Origin: Larkinella rosea
Lineage (GTDB): Bacteria > Bacteroidota > Bacteroidia > Cytophagales > Spirosomataceae
NCBI RefSeq assembly: GCF_003858635.1
Contig: NZ_RQJO01000007.1
Span: 1,923,941 to 1,987,940, forward strand
Length of the DNA: 64,000 nt
Direction of reading: 5' to 3'
The notes beneath the pieces were generated by a model. The model made no database searches and was not told the origin of the DNA. It saw nothing but the letters and a program-made list of their open reading frames with translations. Below are positions 62,849 through 64,000 of this stretch, piece after piece. Numbering within the stretch: the first letter of the stretch is position 1; each line of letters starts with the position of its first letter. A program made the translations under genes and the position numbers.

Positions 62849-64000
62849 TTATTTTTCAACCAGCACGTATTCCAGATCAACGGTTTTAGCTTGATGATTC
62901 GGAATCGGATTAATCCCAACTTTTGTCGGATTAAATGGCCCCATTTCGGCAAGAATCTGCTGCGATTTAATCAGCTTGGAGCGGCTAAATAAATCGCCCG
63001 GCTGGATGGGAAGGGCTGCGAGAATTTTAGCGGCAGATATTTTTTTATTGCCTTTCACAGTCACTTTCCCGATGGTGGCCGGGGCGCCTTCAAAAACCGT
63101 CAGCTTCAGATTTACCAGTTTGCCCATCCGGTTTTCTTTCACTTCGACGTTGAAGTACAAATACCCTTTGTCCATGTAAAGCGAAGCAACATCCGTCCCG
63201 ACGTGATTATAAAGGCGATCAGTAAAATCTTTTTTATTGTACAAATCACCCGGTTTTACGTCCAGCGCTTTGTTTAGCTCCGTTGTCGAATAAACCGTAT
63301 TGCCTTTCCAGCTAATGCTGCCAATAGGTATGCCATTAAGGGGTTTTCCCGTGCGGGATTGACTGCCAAGCCGGTTTTCGGCGGGTTGTAAGAAAGAACA
63401 TAAAACCGTTACAAGGGCCAGAACGGGCAAAATCAGCAGAAAAATTAGCTTGTGCATGGGTTTGGAAGGATTTTGGGTGAGCATGTGAATACGCAGAAAA
63501 ATGGGTTTCGTCGAGAAGGAATGCACCAGCGAATTCGGGCCTTGTTGCCGGGTTAATTTCACTAACAAATACCCGTACGTCCGGACATTTTTCCCGCTAC
63601 GCGTCATCAGGGCATCGACGACATATTCGTGTACCAGCCGAATCGATCGGCTGAGATAACCCACCAATGGATTGAACCAGAAGACGATGCCAAGGATTTC
63701 AAAAAAAAGCAGATCCAGTGTATGCCGATGCCGGACATGAAACCGCTCATGCTGCAGGACCTGCGCCCGTTCTTCCTCCGTCAAAGAGTGCTCATCGAAG
63801 TTGAGAAAAATGCCGTTCAGAAAAGAGAAGGTCGTTAACCGCGACTGGCAGTAAACGGAATAACAATGTCCCGATTCTATTTTCCGGCTGGTTCGAATGA
63901 CGTTGAAAATTGCCCTCAGATTCTGGCCGAAACGTGCGGCCTTATACAGGCAGCCAATCCCATACAAAACCAGCAGAATCGTGCCCATATCACTTGCAGA
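62849..64000 (-). CDS. BlaR1-type M56 metallopeptidase with C-terminal POTRA-like repeats, N-terminus outside window
   Basis: The frame remains open to the right edge, so the N-terminal transmembrane helices are missing. The visible part begins with a membrane segment, followed by the zinc motif HERFH (about residue 85 from the edge) in LQHERFHVRHRHTLD and the third-ligand region VHEYVVDAL, as in the M56/BlaR1 group. A second membrane segment (HKLIFLLILPVLALVTVLCS) leads to a periplasmic region of about 180 residues that looks like two POTRA-like repeats (ALDVKPGDLYNKKDFTDRLY and ALPIQPGDLFSRSKLIKSQQ). M56 proteins usually sense a signal and cleave a BlaI-type repressor, which would be encoded just beyond the edge. 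Confidence 0.82.
   Translation of the reverse strand, partial: SASDMGTILLVLYGIGCLYKAARFGQNLRAIFNVIRTSRKIESGHCYSVYCQSRLTTFSFLNGIFLNFDEHSLTEEERAQVLQHERFHVRHRHTLDLLFFEILGIVFWFNPLVGYLSRSIRLVHEYVVDALMTRSGKNVRTYGYLLVKLTRQQGPNSLVHSFSTKPIFLRIHMLTQNPSKPMHKLIFLLILPVLALVTVLCSFLQPAENRLGSQSRTGKPLNGIPIGSISWKGNTVYSTTELNKALDVKPGDLYNKKDFTDRLYNHVGTDVASLYMDKGYLYFNVEVKENRMGKLVNLKLTVFEGAPATIGKVTVKGNKKISAAKILAALPIQPGDLFSRSKLIKSQQILAEMGPFNPTKVGINPIPNHQAKTVDLEYVLVEK

Overview
The window comes from a Bacteroidota genome, most likely Cytophagales (a Spirosoma/Larkinella-like member of Spirosomataceae; this is inference). The reasons are two SusC/SusD outer-membrane pairs, a separate beta-barrel TonB-linked receptor, a GWxTD lipoprotein, a FecI-type sigma factor, lipoproteins without Gram-positive-style ribosome binding sites, and many promoters of the Bacteroidota type (TAnnTTTG at -7, TTG about 20 bases upstream). 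G+C is about 50% in genes and clearly lower in a few intergenic stretches.

Layout. 1-19.4 kb is a carbohydrate region: a secreted alpha/beta hydrolase cut by the left edge, a GH29 alpha-L-fucosidase, a SusC/SusD pair on the plus strand, a cytochrome c/FG-GAP protein, a second SusC/SusD pair on the minus strand, then an SDR dehydrogenase and a UxaA-type dehydratase. The last two, with the fucosidase, suggest capture and non-phosphorylative breakdown of L-fucose or a similar deoxysugar. An adenine deaminase follows. 19.5-33 kb is mostly chromosomal housekeeping: ECF sigma factor, rarA, a tandem pair of DUF2157-like membrane proteins, a VRR-NUC nuclease, a small cytochrome c, rlmB with a GWxTD lipoprotein, a methyltransferase, a 2,4-dienoyl-CoA-reductase-like SDR, a cystathionine lyase/synthase-type enzyme and a second SDR.

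33-38 kb is the most unusual part. About 1 kb of AT-rich DNA without a supported gene is followed by a possible 86-residue protein and two tightly coupled P-loop GTPase genes (one dynamin-like with an N-terminal coiled coil, one compact GTPase), with only 5 bases between them. This looks like an accessory two-GTPase system of unknown role. To its right are a cysteine desulfurase, glmM, a transglutaminase/Anbu proteasome-like protease pair, a NUDIX hydrolase and tRNA-Arg(CCG).

44-64 kb holds a secreted DUF5005-like propeller, an unrecognised 379-residue protein, small hypotheticals, a GNAT, a MerR-TipAS regulator with a classic long-spacer promoter, an esterase, an S9 peptidase, pgk, an outer-membrane receptor, nadE, a Cthe_2159-like carbohydrate-binding lipoprotein, an NmrA-like protein, an EamA transporter, and a BlaR1-type M56 peptidase fused to POTRA-like repeats and cut by the right edge.

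Across the whole window the word AAAACCG/CGGTTTT is extraordinarily frequent in genes and intergenic DNA on both strands, and several families of short intergenic palindromes recur. There is no rRNA, CRISPR array, complete insertion sequence or prophage.
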